From positions 248,001 to 312,000 of the forward strand of contig NZ_VSEY01000005.1 in NCBI RefSeq assembly GCF_008086045.1: a DNA stretch of 64,000 nucleotides, read 5' to 3'. Both the position numbers and the translations under genes were made by a program. This document shows, in pieces, positions 42,395 through 51,425 of this stretch; the stretch's first letter is position 1, and each line of letters starts with the position of its first letter. The DNA is from Nonomuraea sp. PA05. Its GTDB lineage: Bacteria; Actinomycetota; Actinomycetes; Streptosporangiales; Streptosporangiaceae. The notes beneath the pieces were generated by a model. That model searched no databases, was not told where the DNA came from, and worked only from the letters and a program-made list of their open reading frames with translations.

Positions 42395-45300
42395 GTGCGG
42401 CAGATCATCAGCTACCGGGACGCCGTGGCGCTGCTCGGCGGGCCCACCGCGATCACGGGCGTCCTGGACAAGGCGACATGCCTGGCGTTGTTCGGGACGA
42501 GCGCGATCGACCTGTTCGACGCGCGGGCCGAGGCGGTGCGGCTGGGTGACGCGTTCCTGCGCGGGCTGCGCGACAAGGTCAAGGGCCTGAGCCGGTACGA
42601 CTCGACGCAGCGGCTGGCGGCGGCTCACTCCGTCATCGTGGTGGCCGCCTTTCTGGACGTTCTGCGCGAGGTGGACGTGCTGCGCGACCTCACCCCCGAC
42701 GACCAGCGCAGGATCACCGGCTCAAGCGACTTGGCGAAAGACCTGGTCCCACTGCCGAGCCCCGCCTTCCCGTTCGAGCGGGTGCTGAAAGAGCTCGAAG
42801 TCGTCTACAGGGCGCAGACGTACGAGCTGGTCTCCTTCCTCAAGGGGCTGCATCGCTGGGACACCTGGGACGAGACCACGCGCGACCGCCTGCGCACGGA
42901 CCTCCCCGCGCGTGCGGTCCGCCGCTACGAGGAGTTGTTCCGCCGCCTGGTCGCCGACTTCCCCGAGGTGGCGTGCTGGTCCGACCGCATCGACCACCAG
43001 GCGACCCGCACCGAGATCAGGCAGCTCAGGCACGGCCTGGCCGGGATCCAGGAGCAACTCGCCAGGATCCCGCCGACGCGGAGCCCGTCCGACCGGCTGG
43101 CGGCGCTGATCCGGTCGAACAGGGCCGCGCTCGGACGCCCGATCGTCAGCGCCGCGCACACGCCGAAGGGGATGACCATCCCGACGCTGGAGCAGGGCTA
43201 CGTGAACCCCGCGTATCGCGTGCACCCGGCGGAGGAGGCCTGGGCCGAGCTTCCCCGCCGCGACGACCTGGACGCCTTCCTGGCCGGCCATCTCACGCTC
43301 CCGCAGGCCACGGCCGCCCCGCTGCTGGTGCTCGGGCAGCCGGGCGCGGGCAAGTCGGTGCTGACGCGCGTGCTGGCGGCCCGGCTGCCCGCCGCCGAGT
43401 TCCTGCCGCTCAGGGTGGAGTTGCGCGACGTGCCCGCCGACAGCGACGTGCTCGCGCAGATCGAGCACGGCATCAGGGCGGCGCTGGACGAGCCGATGTC
43501 CTGGCCCGAGTTCGTGCACGCGGGCGGCGGCGCGCTCCCTGTCGTCATGCTGGACGGCTTCGACGAGCTGCTCCAGGCGACCGGCGTCAACCAGACCGAC
43601 TACCTGGAGCGGGTCGCCCGGTTCCAGCGCGACCAGGCGGACAAGGGGCGGGCGCTGGCCGTCGTCGTCACCTCCAGGACGGCGGTCGCGGACCGGGCGC
43701 GGCTGCCCGCGGGCACGTTCGTCATCCGGCTGGAGCCGTTCGACGACGACCAGATCCGCCAGTGGGTGACCACCTGGAACCACGACAACGACGGATATTT
43801 CCGGGAACGCGGCCTGCGGCCACTGCCCATGGACAAGGTGCTGGCCGTCCGGAAACTCGCCGGGCAACCCCTGCTCCTGCTCATGCTGGCCCTGTACGAC
43901 GCCGACGCGAACGCCCTGGGCAAACTGCCCGACAACGCCCACGAGGCGGAGCTGTACGAGCGGCTGCTGCACGACTTCGCCGTCCGCGAGGTAGGCAAGA
44001 CCCGCCCCGGCCTCGCGGACGCCGACCTGGAGCGGGCCGTGGAGGACGAGTTGCTGCACCTGTCGATCACCGCGTTCGCGATGTTCAACCGGGGCCTGCA
44101 GTGGATCGCCGAGCCCGACCTCGACGCCGACCTGCGGACGCTGCTGGGCCAGGAGACCCGCCGGCACCAGGGGCTGCGCCGCCCGGTGAGCCGCGCGGAA
44201 GGCGTGATCGGGGGCTTCTTCTTCGTCCACACCTCGCGGGCGCTGCGCGACGACGAGCGGCTCAAGACCTACGAGTTCCTGCACGCCACGTTCGGCGAGT
44301 ACCTGGTCGCCCGCCTGGTCGTCAGGGAGCTGGCGGACATGGCGGAGGAGCTGGCGTCCGCCGAGTCCCGCCGCCGCCCCACCCGGCCGGACGACGCGTA
44401 CCTGCGCGCGCTCCTGTCGTTCGCGGCGCTCACCGTCCGCGCCCCCACCGTGGACTTCCTCAGGCACGGCCTGCATCGCACCGTCCCGCCCGGCGAGCGC
44501 CCGCTGCTGACGAGGTACCTGTGCGAGCTGTTCTCCGACTCGCTCCTGTCCAGGCCCGGTTCCGCTTATGACGCCTATCAGCCGGTACGGGCGGAGCTGA
44601 CCGCCCAGTGCGCCGTCCACAGCGCCAACCTGCTGCTGCTCGCCGTGCTGTCGGCGGACGAACCGCTGGCGGGCACGGAGCTGTTCCGCACCGAGCAGCC
44701 GGAGCACGCCAACGAGCGGTGGCGCAGGATCGCCCGCCTCTGGCACTCCCAGCTCAGCAGGGCCGAGTGGGACGCGCTCATCCACACGCTGCACGTCCGG
44801 CACTTCCTGCGCGACGACGAGACCAGGGTGTTCCAGGTCGCCTTCGACCGCAAGCCGGTCTTCAAGTCCCACGACCTGGTCTTCTTCACCTGGCCCGCGC
44901 CTGCCACGAACCCGGCCAGATTCCGGGCGCCCGGCATGAGCTGGATGCGGGAGATCTCCTTTCGTGACGACACCACGCTCGGGCATCTCTTCGCGAACCT
45001 CTATCCCTATCTGACAGAGATCGACGCGAACTTGTCCGCCCATCCGGAGAGCCCCGTCGCGAATCTGCTGGCGCTCCTGCTGAGCGACTCTCCGAAAGTC
45101 GCGGACTTCGGCCGCGCCCTGCGGAGGGTGCCGACCCTGGAGTACCTGGACCGCGTGCTGAAACAGCTCGAACAGGACGCCCCCCTCATGCCGGGTGACG
45201 ACGTGCTGACACTGCTGGAGACGGCTGCCGACAGCGATCGCCGCACCCGCATACTTCGCGCCCTGGCGGACCGCCCGGACGTCGACCGTGACAAGGTGGC

Positions 45301-45433
45301 GGCGCTACTCGCGCGGCAAGGTCAGAATCAGCCGGGTCCGCGGCCCCCCGCCTACCGTCAGGTCCCCGCCATGGGCCCTGGCGATGTCTCTGGCGATGGG
45401 CAGCCCGAGCCCGCTCCCCCCGGTGTCCCGTGA
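42395..45433 (+). CDS. NACHT-domain STAND NTPase
   Basis: 1012 residues. Residues 1-230 form an all-helical N-terminal domain (AHSVIVVAAFLDVLREVDVL) of the kind fused to bacterial NACHT proteins. The NACHT module has Walker A GQPGAGKS at 314-321 and Walker B VVMLDGFDELL at 383-393, then a sensor region VVTSRTAV and a winged-helix/helical part (EFLHATFGEYLVARLVVREL). The remainder is helical. STAND proteins of this type are switches that oligomerise on detecting a signal, many as antiphage sensors. GTG 42395 follows GGGG. The last 42 residues (from about 971) are encoded antisense to the convergent histidine kinase, suggesting the original C-terminus was lost. Confidence 0.85.
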   Translation: MRQIISYRDAVALLGGPTAITGVLDKATCLALFGTSAIDLFDARAEAVRLGDAFLRGLRDKVKGLSRYDSTQRLAAAHSVIVVAAFLDVLREVDVLRDLTPDDQRRITGSSDLAKDLVPLPSPAFPFERVLKELEVVYRAQTYELVSFLKGLHRWDTWDETTRDRLRTDLPARAVRRYEELFRRLVADFPEVACWSDRIDHQATRTEIRQLRHGLAGIQEQLARIPPTRSPSDRLAALIRSNRAALGRPIVSAAHTPKGMTIPTLEQGYVNPAYRVHPAEEAWAELPRRDDLDAFLAGHLTLPQATAAPLLVLGQPGAGKSVLTRVLAARLPAAEFLPLRVELRDVPADSDVLAQIEHGIRAALDEPMSWPEFVHAGGGALPVVMLDGFDELLQATGVNQTDYLERVARFQRDQADKGRALAVVVTSRTAVADRARLPAGTFVIRLEPFDDDQIRQWVTTWNHDNDGYFRERGLRPLPMDKVLAVRKLAGQPLLLLMLALYDADANALGKLPDNAHEAELYERLLHDFAVREVGKTRPGLADADLERAVEDELLHLSITAFAMFNRGLQWIAEPDLDADLRTLLGQETRRHQGLRRPVSRAEGVIGGFFFVHTSRALRDDERLKTYEFLHATFGEYLVARLVVRELADMAEELASAESRRRPTRPDDAYLRALLSFAALTVRAPTVDFLRHGLHRTVPPGERPLLTRYLCELFSDSLLSRPGSAYDAYQPVRAELTAQCAVHSANLLLLAVLSADEPLAGTELFRTEQPEHANERWRRIARLWHSQLSRAEWDALIHTLHVRHFLRDDETRVFQVAFDRKPVFKSHDLVFFTWPAPATNPARFRAPGMSWMREISFRDDTTLGHLFANLYPYLTEIDANLSAHPESPVANLLALLLSDSPKVADFGRALRRVPTLEYLDRVLKQLEQDAPLMPGDDVLTLLETAADSDRRTRILRALADRPDVDRDKVAALLARQGQNQPGPRPPAYRQVPAMGPGDVSGDGQPEPAPPGVP

Positions 45434-46618
45434 CCGCGTCCGATCCAGCCGCGTGAACCGCTCGAACACCCGCTCCCGCATCTCCTCAGGAATCCCCGGC
45501 CCGTCATCGGCCACCTCCATCACCACCTCACCCCCGTCCCCGCGCACCGAGACCCACACCGCCGTGTCCCCGTACCGGTCGGCGTTGGACAGCAGGTTCG
45601 TCAGGATCCTGGCCAGCCGCAACCGGCTCCCCTCCACGTACAGCCCCGGTTCCACGGACAGCGTCACGGGCAGCCGCGCGGGCCGCCGCGCCACCTCCTC
45701 CTCCACCAGCCGGCCCAGGTCCACCCGCTCGCGGCCGATCTCCGTGCCGGCGTCCAGCCGGGCCATGAGCAGCAGGTCGCCGACGATGTCGGACAGCCGC
45801 TGGGCGTCGGACATGGCCGCCCGCCAGTCGGCCTCGGTCCGCTCGCCGAGGCCGGCCTCCAGCCGTACGAGCAGGCCGGCGATCGGTGAGCGCAGTTCGT
45901 GGGAGGCGTCGGAGACGAAGCGCCGGTGCCGCTCGACGGCGTCCTCCAGCCTCCCCAGCGTGTCGTTGACGGTGCCGGCGAGCGCGGCCACCTCGTCCCT
46001 GTTGGACGGCACCTCGACCCGCATGCTGAGGTCTTCCGCGTTGATGCGTTCGAGGCCGCGCCGGATCCGTTCCACGGGCGCCAGCACCCGGCCGACCCCG
46101 AACCAGGCGGCCCAGCCCAGCATCGCCACGAGGACGGCGCCGGAGCCGTACAGGATGGCGGGCAGGAAGGACGAGCGCAGCAGGAACGGCTCCCGTACGG
46201 CGGCGTAGGCCACGGCGGGCCCGTAGACGGTGGCGCGGTTGCTGGTGCCGACCACGACCATGCAGCCCCAGGGCCGGCACACCCGGTCGCTGACGCGGGA
46301 GTCGCCGCCGGAGGGCCGGGCCGAGGTGAGCGGCGGGCGGCCGGTGAGGGAGGCGCTGGCGGCCACGACCTGGCCGTCGGCGTCCACGACCTGGAGGAGA
46401 GCGACGCTGTCCACCGGCGGGATCGAGCCGGTGAAGCGGGTGCGGTCGATCATCGTGGTGATGCGGCGGCTGGCCTTGTCGGCCTGTTCGACGAGCTCGG
46501 CGCGGGCCCGCACCGGGTACATCATCGAGATCACGCTCAGCCCGCCCATGATGAGGATCCCGAACGCCACCACCGTCGCGATCGTCACCCTGGCCCTGAT
46601 GGAGCGACCGTGCACCAT
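45305..46618 (-). CDS. Sensor histidine kinase, orphan
   Basis: 437 residues. Two membrane helices (about 13-33 and 152-175) flank an extracellular sensor of about 110 residues. Then come a HAMP domain, the phosphoacceptor His240 in SDASHELRSP, and the ATPase domain with LTNLLSNADRYGD (N box), ADDGPGIPEE (G1) and GGSGLGLPIARD (G2). It should phosphorylate a response regulator, yet no regulator gene is adjacent. In most actinomycetes such kinases are encoded directly behind an OmpR-type regulator, so this one is an orphan or its partner lies elsewhere. Its end overlaps the convergent NACHT gene by 129 bp. Confidence 0.9.
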   Translation of the reverse strand: MVHGRSIRARVTIATVVAFGILIMGGLSVISMMYPVRARAELVEQADKASRRITTMIDRTRFTGSIPPVDSVALLQVVDADGQVVAASASLTGRPPLTSARPSGGDSRVSDRVCRPWGCMVVVGTSNRATVYGPAVAYAAVREPFLLRSSFLPAILYGSGAVLVAMLGWAAWFGVGRVLAPVERIRRGLERINAEDLSMRVEVPSNRDEVAALAGTVNDTLGRLEDAVERHRRFVSDASHELRSPIAGLLVRLEAGLGERTEADWRAAMSDAQRLSDIVGDLLLMARLDAGTEIGRERVDLGRLVEEEVARRPARLPVTLSVEPGLYVEGSRLRLARILTNLLSNADRYGDTAVWVSVRGDGGEVVMEVADDGPGIPEEMRERVFERFTRLDRTRSRDTGGSGLGLPIARDIARAHGGDLTVGGGPRTRLILTLPRE

Positions 46619-46654
46619 ACGTCCGACTGTGCCACGAAGAGTACAAACCGCAGG

Positions 46655-47134
46655 TCAAATGGGTGTGTGAAAGCGGCGGTGCAGCTCGCGGACCTCCTCG
46701 GCCAGCTCAGGCACCGGCCCTTCGACGATCACGTCCGGCGCGATCTCACCGATCGGCAGGGTGCGCACCGGCGGCGCGGGGACGCCCAGCTCGCTCAGCC
46801 AGCCGGCGAGCTGGGCCGAGGAGGCGGCGTACACGATGCGCCCGAGCCCCACCCAGGCGTGCGCGGCGGCGCACATGGGGCAGTGCTCGCCGGAGGTGTA
46901 GACGGTGGCGGCGGCCCGCTGCTCGGGCGTCAGGTGCTCGGCGGACCAGCGGGCCAGGGCGAACTCCGGGTGCCTGGTGCGGTCGCCGGAGGCTACCCGG
47001 TTGTGGTCCTCGGCCAGCACCGCGCCGTCTCCGGAGACCAGCACCGAGCCGAACGGCTCGTCGCCGACCTCCAGTGCCCGGGTGGCCAGCTCGACGCAGC
47101 GCCGCAGGTACGGCAGCTCGGTTGGTGCGATCAC
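46655..47134 (-). CDS. Nucleoside/guanine deaminase-like (CDA superfamily) protein
   Basis: 159 residues. The zinc-site motifs of the cytidine deaminase superfamily are present: His55-Pro-Glu57 in place of the common His-Ala-Glu, and Cys85-Pro-Met-Cys88 (GEHCPMCAAAH). The order and the VYTSGEHCPMC element fit guanine deaminase and tRNA adenosine deaminase relatives. It should hydrolytically deaminate a base or nucleoside in the cytoplasm. I chose GTG 47134, which has GGAG upstream and matches family starts. The spacer to the right contains the palindrome CATGAA-CA-TTCATG at 47171-47184, a possible operator for this gene or for the divergent ABC exporter. Confidence 0.85.
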   Translation of the reverse strand: MIAPTELPYLRRCVELATRALEVGDEPFGSVLVSGDGAVLAEDHNRVASGDRTRHPEFALARWSAEHLTPEQRAAATVYTSGEHCPMCAAAHAWVGLGRIVYAASSAQLAGWLSELGVPAPPVRTLPIGEIAPDVIVEGPVPELAEEVRELHRRFHTPI

Positions 47135-47261
47135 AACAACTCCAAGGTAGGTAACGGCCCGCCGAAAGAGCATGAACATTCATGTTTTCGCACGTCATGT
47201 ACGAAAGTCCGCCCCTGGGGCCACAGAAAATCGGTTGATCCCACGTATTAGCCTAGAAGGG

Positions 47262-49046
47262 ATGCCTCCCGATACGCACAAACCTCGCCGTCCCCTGCTG
47301 TCTTCCAACTCCCTGTGGCGGATGAAGCCGTATCTCCGCCCGTACGTCACCAGACTGATCATCATCTGGCTGACCGCACTCGCCGGTGTCGCCCTCGTCA
47401 TCGTCTTCCCGCTGATCATCAAGACGGTCATCGACGGGCCCGTCGAACACGGTGACTCCGGAGCGCTGCTGCCCCTCGGGCTGCTCGCGATCGGCGTCGG
47501 CGCACTCGAGGCGCTGCTGATCCTGTTCCGCCGCTACATCCAGGTCAAACCGGTGCTCGGCCTGGAGACCGCCGTCCGCGACGACCTGTACGAGCACCTG
47601 CAACGCCTGCCCATGGGCTTCCACGGAGACTGGCAGTCCGGGCAGCTTTTATCACGGGCCACGACGGACCTGTCGACGATCCGTCGTTTCCTCGGCTTCG
47701 GCGCCCTGTTCCTGGTCATGAACGTGCTGCAGGTCATCACGGTCACCATCCTGCTGCTGAACATGTACTGGCCGCTGGGCCTGCTGGTGCTGGCCTCGGT
47801 GGTGCCGATCGTGTGGACGTCGCAGCGCTTCGAGAAGCGCTACATCAAGATCTCCCGGCAGGTCCAGGACGAGCAGGGCGACCTGGCCACGCTCGTCGAG
47901 GAGTCGGCGATCGGCATCCGCACCATCAAGGCGTTCGGCCGCCGCCACCACGTCTACGACCAGTACGACGACGCGGCGCTCAAGGTCTACGGCTCCTCGA
48001 TGGACAAGGTGCGCCTGTCGGCCAAGTTCTTCTCCTTCCTGGAGATCGTCCCCAACATCACGCTGGCCCTGGTGCTGCTGATCGGGGCGCTGGCGGTCGG
48101 CTCGGGCTCGCTGACCCTGGGCGCGCTGATCGCCTTCACCACGCTGATGCTGCAGCTCGTCTGGCCGGTGGCGAGCCTCGGCTACCTCCTGGTCATGGCG
48201 CAGGAGGCGATGACCTCCGCCGACCGGCTCATGGAGGTCATGGACACCGTCCCGGCCATCGAGGGCGGCACCGGCACGATCGAGGAGCCGCGCGGCCACC
48301 TGCGCTTCGAGGGGGTCGGCTTCCGCTTCGCCGACTCCGAGGAGCCGGTGCTGCGCGACGTCTGGCTGGAGGTCCGGCCGGGCGAGACGGTCGCCGTGGT
48401 CGGCCCGACAGGAGCGGGCAAGACCACCCTGACCGCGCTGGTGCCCCGCCTGATCGACCCCACCTCCGGGCGGGTCACGATCGACGGGCACGACGTGCGC
48501 GACCTCGACCTGAAGACCCTGCGCTCGGTGGTCGCGACCGCGTTCGAGGAGCCCACCCTGTTCTCGATGAGCGTGCGCGAGAACCTGATGCTCGGCCGGC
48601 CCGACGCCACCGAGGAGGAGCTGGCGCAGGCCATCCGGACGGCGCAGGCGATGTTCGTCCACGACCTGCCGTGGGGCCTCGACACCCGCATCGGCGAGCA
48701 GGGGCTGTCCCTGTCCGGGGGGCAGCGGCAGCGGCTCGCCCTGGCCAGGGCGGTGCTGAGCAAGCCGCGCATCCTCGTGCTCGACGACACGCTGTCGGCG
48801 CTCGACGCCGAGACCGAGGCGCTGGTGGAGGAGGCGCTGCGGCACGTGCTGCGTGACGCGACCGGCATCGTGGTCGCCCACCGCGCCTCCACCGTGCTGC
48901 TGGCCGACAAGGTGGCGTTACTGCGCGACGGCACGATCACGCACGTCGGGCAGCACCGCGAGCTGCTGGCCCAGGTTCCCGAGTACCGGGAGCTGCTGGC
49001 CCAGGACGCCGACTTCGACGACGCGGCGGAAGGGGCGCTTCGATGA
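47262..49046 (+). CDS. ABC exporter half, degenerate-site subunit
   Basis: 594 residues: a six-helix exporter membrane domain followed by an ATPase. Walker A GPTGAGKT and signature [10 protein letters not shown] are intact, but Walker B ends VLDDTLSALD with Asp where the catalytic Glu belongs. The partner gene starts in the overlapping ATGA, so the two form a heterodimer. This subunit provides the Walker motifs of the degenerate site, as in known heterodimeric exporters. Its product likely exports lipids, peptides or drugs; the substrate is unknown. ATG 47262 is the best start, with GAAGGG close upstream. It is divergent from the deaminase gene. Confidence 0.9.
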   Translation: MPPDTHKPRRPLLSSNSLWRMKPYLRPYVTRLIIIWLTALAGVALVIVFPLIIKTVIDGPVEHGDSGALLPLGLLAIGVGALEALLILFRRYIQVKPVLGLETAVRDDLYEHLQRLPMGFHGDWQSGQLLSRATTDLSTIRRFLGFGALFLVMNVLQVITVTILLLNMYWPLGLLVLASVVPIVWTSQRFEKRYIKISRQVQDEQGDLATLVEESAIGIRTIKAFGRRHHVYDQYDDAALKVYGSSMDKVRLSAKFFSFLEIVPNITLALVLLIGALAVGSGSLTLGALIAFTTLMLQLVWPVASLGYLLVMAQEAMTSADRLMEVMDTVPAIEGGTGTIEEPRGHLRFEGVGFRFADSEEPVLRDVWLEVRPGETVAVVGPTGAGKTTLTALVPRLIDPTSGRVTIDGHDVRDLDLKTLRSVVATAFEEPTLFSMSVRENLMLGRPDATEEELAQAIRTAQAMFVHDLPWGLDTRIGEQGLSLSGGQRQRLALARAVLSKPRILVLDDTLSALDAETEALVEEALRHVLRDATGIVVAHRASTVLLADKVALLRDGTITHVGQHRELLAQVPEYRELLAQDADFDDAAEGALR

Positions 49047-50887
49047 CCACGACGGTTCAGGAGAAGAGCGACTCCTGGCGCGGAGTCGCCTCCGAGGACC
49101 AGGACGAGCTGTCGGACAAGGTGTCCGGGCTGCTGCGGGAGCGCTCCCGGCGGCTGCTCGGCGACCTGCTGCGGCCGTACAAGAAGCGGATCGCGCTGCT
49201 CGTGCTGATCATCGTGGTCTCCAACGCGGCCGGGCTGTCGATCCCGTTCCTGGTCTCGGTGGGCATCGACCAGGGCATCCCGCCGATCACGCGGGGCGCC
49301 GGGTCCGAGGTCCTGGTGACCGTGGTCGGGGTGATCCTGGTCGCGGCGGTCACGCAGGCGCTCACCCGGCAGGCGTTCCTGCGGCTGATGGGCGCCGTCG
49401 GCCAGAGCATCCTGCTGACGCTGCGCAGGAGGGTGTTCGACCACTTCCAGCGGCTGTCGCTGAACTTCCACGAGCAGTACACCTCGGGCCGGGTCATCTC
49501 CCGGCTGACCTCGGACATCGAGGCCATCGCCGAGCTGGTGCAGTCGGGTTTCGACGCGCTGGTCAAGGCCGTGCTGACGCTGGTGGGCACGGCGGTGCTG
49601 CTGCTGGTGCTGGACGTGCACCTCGGCCTGGTGGCGCTGATCCCGATCCCGCTGCTGCTGCTGTTCACCAAGTGGTTCCAGCGGCAGTCGGTCATGGTGT
49701 ACCGGCGGACGCGCGAGACGGTCGCCTTGGTGATCGTTCACTTCGTGGAGTCGATGATCGGCATCCGGGCGGTGCAGGCGTTCCGCAGGGAGCCGCGCAA
49801 CCAGGAGATCTTCGAGCGGCTCAACGACGACTACCGCGACGCGAACGCGCGCAGCATGATCCTCGGCGCGACGTTCATGACCGGCGTCAAGCTGATCGGC
49901 AACATGACGATCGGCGCGGTGCTCCTCTACGGCGGCTACCTGGCCCTGCGCGGCGAGGTCTCCCCCGGCGTGCTGGCCGGCTTCATGCTGTACCTGCGTT
50001 CGTTCTACGAGCCGATGCAGGAGATCAGCCAGTTCTACAACACGCTGCAGTCGGCGAGCGCGGCGCTGGAGAAGCTGTCGGGCGTGCTGGAGGAGGAGCC
50101 CGGCGTGCCGGAGCCGCGCGAGCCGCAGGCGCTGCCGCAGGGCAGGGCACGCGGCAAGGTGCGCTTCGACGGCGTCGAGTTCGCCTATGTCAAGGAGATG
50201 CCGATCCTGCCGCATCTCGACCTGACGATCCCGGCGGGGCAGTCCGTGGCGCTGGTCGGCGCGACGGGCGCGGGCAAGACGACGCTGGCCAAGCTCATCT
50301 CCCGCTTCTACGACCCGACGGACGGGCGGGTGCTGCTCGACGGCGTGGACCTGCGCAGGCTCGACGAGCCGGCGCTGCGCCAGGCCGTGGTCATGGTGAC
50401 GCAGGAGAACTTCCTGTTCAACGGCACGGTCGCGGACAACATCAGGTTCGGCAGGCCTGACGCGACCGATCGTCAGGTGCGCGAGGCGGCCAAGGCCATC
50501 GGTGCGCACGAGTTCATCTCGGGGCTCCCCCAGGGCTACGACACCGAGGTGGGCAAGCACGGCGGCCGGATGTCGGCCGGGCAGCGGCAACTCGTCGCGT
50601 TCGCCCGCGCCTTCCTCGCCGACCCCGCCGTGCTGATCCTCGACGAGGCCACCTCCAGCCTGGACGTGCCGAGCGAGCGGCTGGTGCAGCGGGCGCTGCG
50701 CACGATCCTGGCCGAGCGCACGGCGCTGATCATCGCGCACCGGCTGTCGACCGTGGAGATCGCCGACCGGGTGCTGGTGATGGAGGGCGGCCGGATCGTC
50801 GAGGACGGGCCGCCCGCCCAGCTCATCGCCGCCGCGGGCCGGTTCGCCGGTCTGCACCAGGCCTGGCTGGAGAGCCTCAGCTCCTAG
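49043..50887 (+). CDS. ABC exporter half, active-site subunit
   Basis: 614 residues with six membrane helices and an ATPase domain: Walker A GATGAGKT, Walker B VLILDEATSSLD with the catalytic Glu, and a variant signature MSAGQRQL instead of LSGGQ. Combined with the partner (LSGGQ but VLDD), this makes one active site and one degenerate site, the asymmetry of heterodimeric exporters. Starts within the ATGA overlap, so the two are made in equal amounts. A charged N-terminal extension of about 35 residues precedes the first helix. Its stop overlaps the convergent zinc-ribbon gene by four bases. Confidence 0.92.
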   Translation: MTTTVQEKSDSWRGVASEDQDELSDKVSGLLRERSRRLLGDLLRPYKKRIALLVLIIVVSNAAGLSIPFLVSVGIDQGIPPITRGAGSEVLVTVVGVILVAAVTQALTRQAFLRLMGAVGQSILLTLRRRVFDHFQRLSLNFHEQYTSGRVISRLTSDIEAIAELVQSGFDALVKAVLTLVGTAVLLLVLDVHLGLVALIPIPLLLLFTKWFQRQSVMVYRRTRETVALVIVHFVESMIGIRAVQAFRREPRNQEIFERLNDDYRDANARSMILGATFMTGVKLIGNMTIGAVLLYGGYLALRGEVSPGVLAGFMLYLRSFYEPMQEISQFYNTLQSASAALEKLSGVLEEEPGVPEPREPQALPQGRARGKVRFDGVEFAYVKEMPILPHLDLTIPAGQSVALVGATGAGKTTLAKLISRFYDPTDGRVLLDGVDLRRLDEPALRQAVVMVTQENFLFNGTVADNIRFGRPDATDRQVREAAKAIGAHEFISGLPQGYDTEVGKHGGRMSAGQRQLVAFARAFLADPAVLILDEATSSLDVPSERLVQRALRTILAERTALIIAHRLSTVEIADRVLVMEGGRIVEDGPPAQLIAAAGRFAGLHQAWLESLSS

Positions 50888-51300
50888 GGGTGCGGGTGCA
50901 CGGCGGCCATGGCGCCGGCGTACAGCTCGTACCCGACGAACAGGGCCATCGGCACGCCCAGCGCGACGAGAAGCTTGCCGGGCAGGTGCGTCCGCTCCGG
51001 AACCGGAGCGGACGCCCTGTCCGGCCAGGGCATGAGGACCGCTTCAGGCTCGGGCTCGGGTTCGGGCCGGCGGGCCGCCGGGCACCCGGGCGGGAAGCAG
51101 GTCACCCGGTACGCGCCGCAGGCCGGGCAGCAGGCGTCCGACCAGGGCGGCTGCACCGGAACCCCGGAGCTGAGCCAGATGTCGCCCCCGTTGCCGTAGG
51201 CGTCGCAGAGGTGCCTGACCACGAACTCCTCTTCCCAGACGTGCAGGCAGCGCAGGCATTCGAAGGGCCACGTCTCGCAGGTGTCGAACTCGTCGGGCAC
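50884..51300 (-). CDS. Zinc-ribbon protein with C-terminal membrane helix (paralogue 1)
   Basis: 138 residues. The N-terminal half has two Cys pairs, FECLRCLHVW and CCPACG, with a conserved core VVRHLCDAYGNGGDIWLSSG between them, a small zinc-ribbon-like fold. A Pro/Glu linker (PEPEPEPEAVLMP) follows, then one hydrophobic helix near the end (LLVALGVPMALFVGYELYAG), so it should be anchored in the membrane with the ribbon at the other side. GTG 51300 has GGAGG upstream. The next leftward gene is a shorter paralogue without the helix. I do not recognise a named family. Confidence 0.72.
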   Translation of the reverse strand: MPDEFDTCETWPFECLRCLHVWEEEFVVRHLCDAYGNGGDIWLSSGVPVQPPWSDACCPACGAYRVTCFPPGCPAARRPEPEPEPEAVLMPWPDRASAPVPERTHLPGKLLVALGVPMALFVGYELYAGAMAAVHPHP

Positions 51301-51425
51301 AGGGACCGCCTCCGGCTCGTAGACCGCCGTGTCACTCCGAGCGTCCGTCCGACTACGATCGCCCTACAAGACGACTTTCTGACACTGTGGGCCAGAAAAG
51401 CCTTACCGGCTGTCAGATTGCGCAG

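Noticed and set aside
47171..47184. CATGAA-CA-TTCATG palindrome as a definite operator
   Set aside because: Six-base arms in an AT-richer spacer are suggestive only; there is no adjacent regulator gene.
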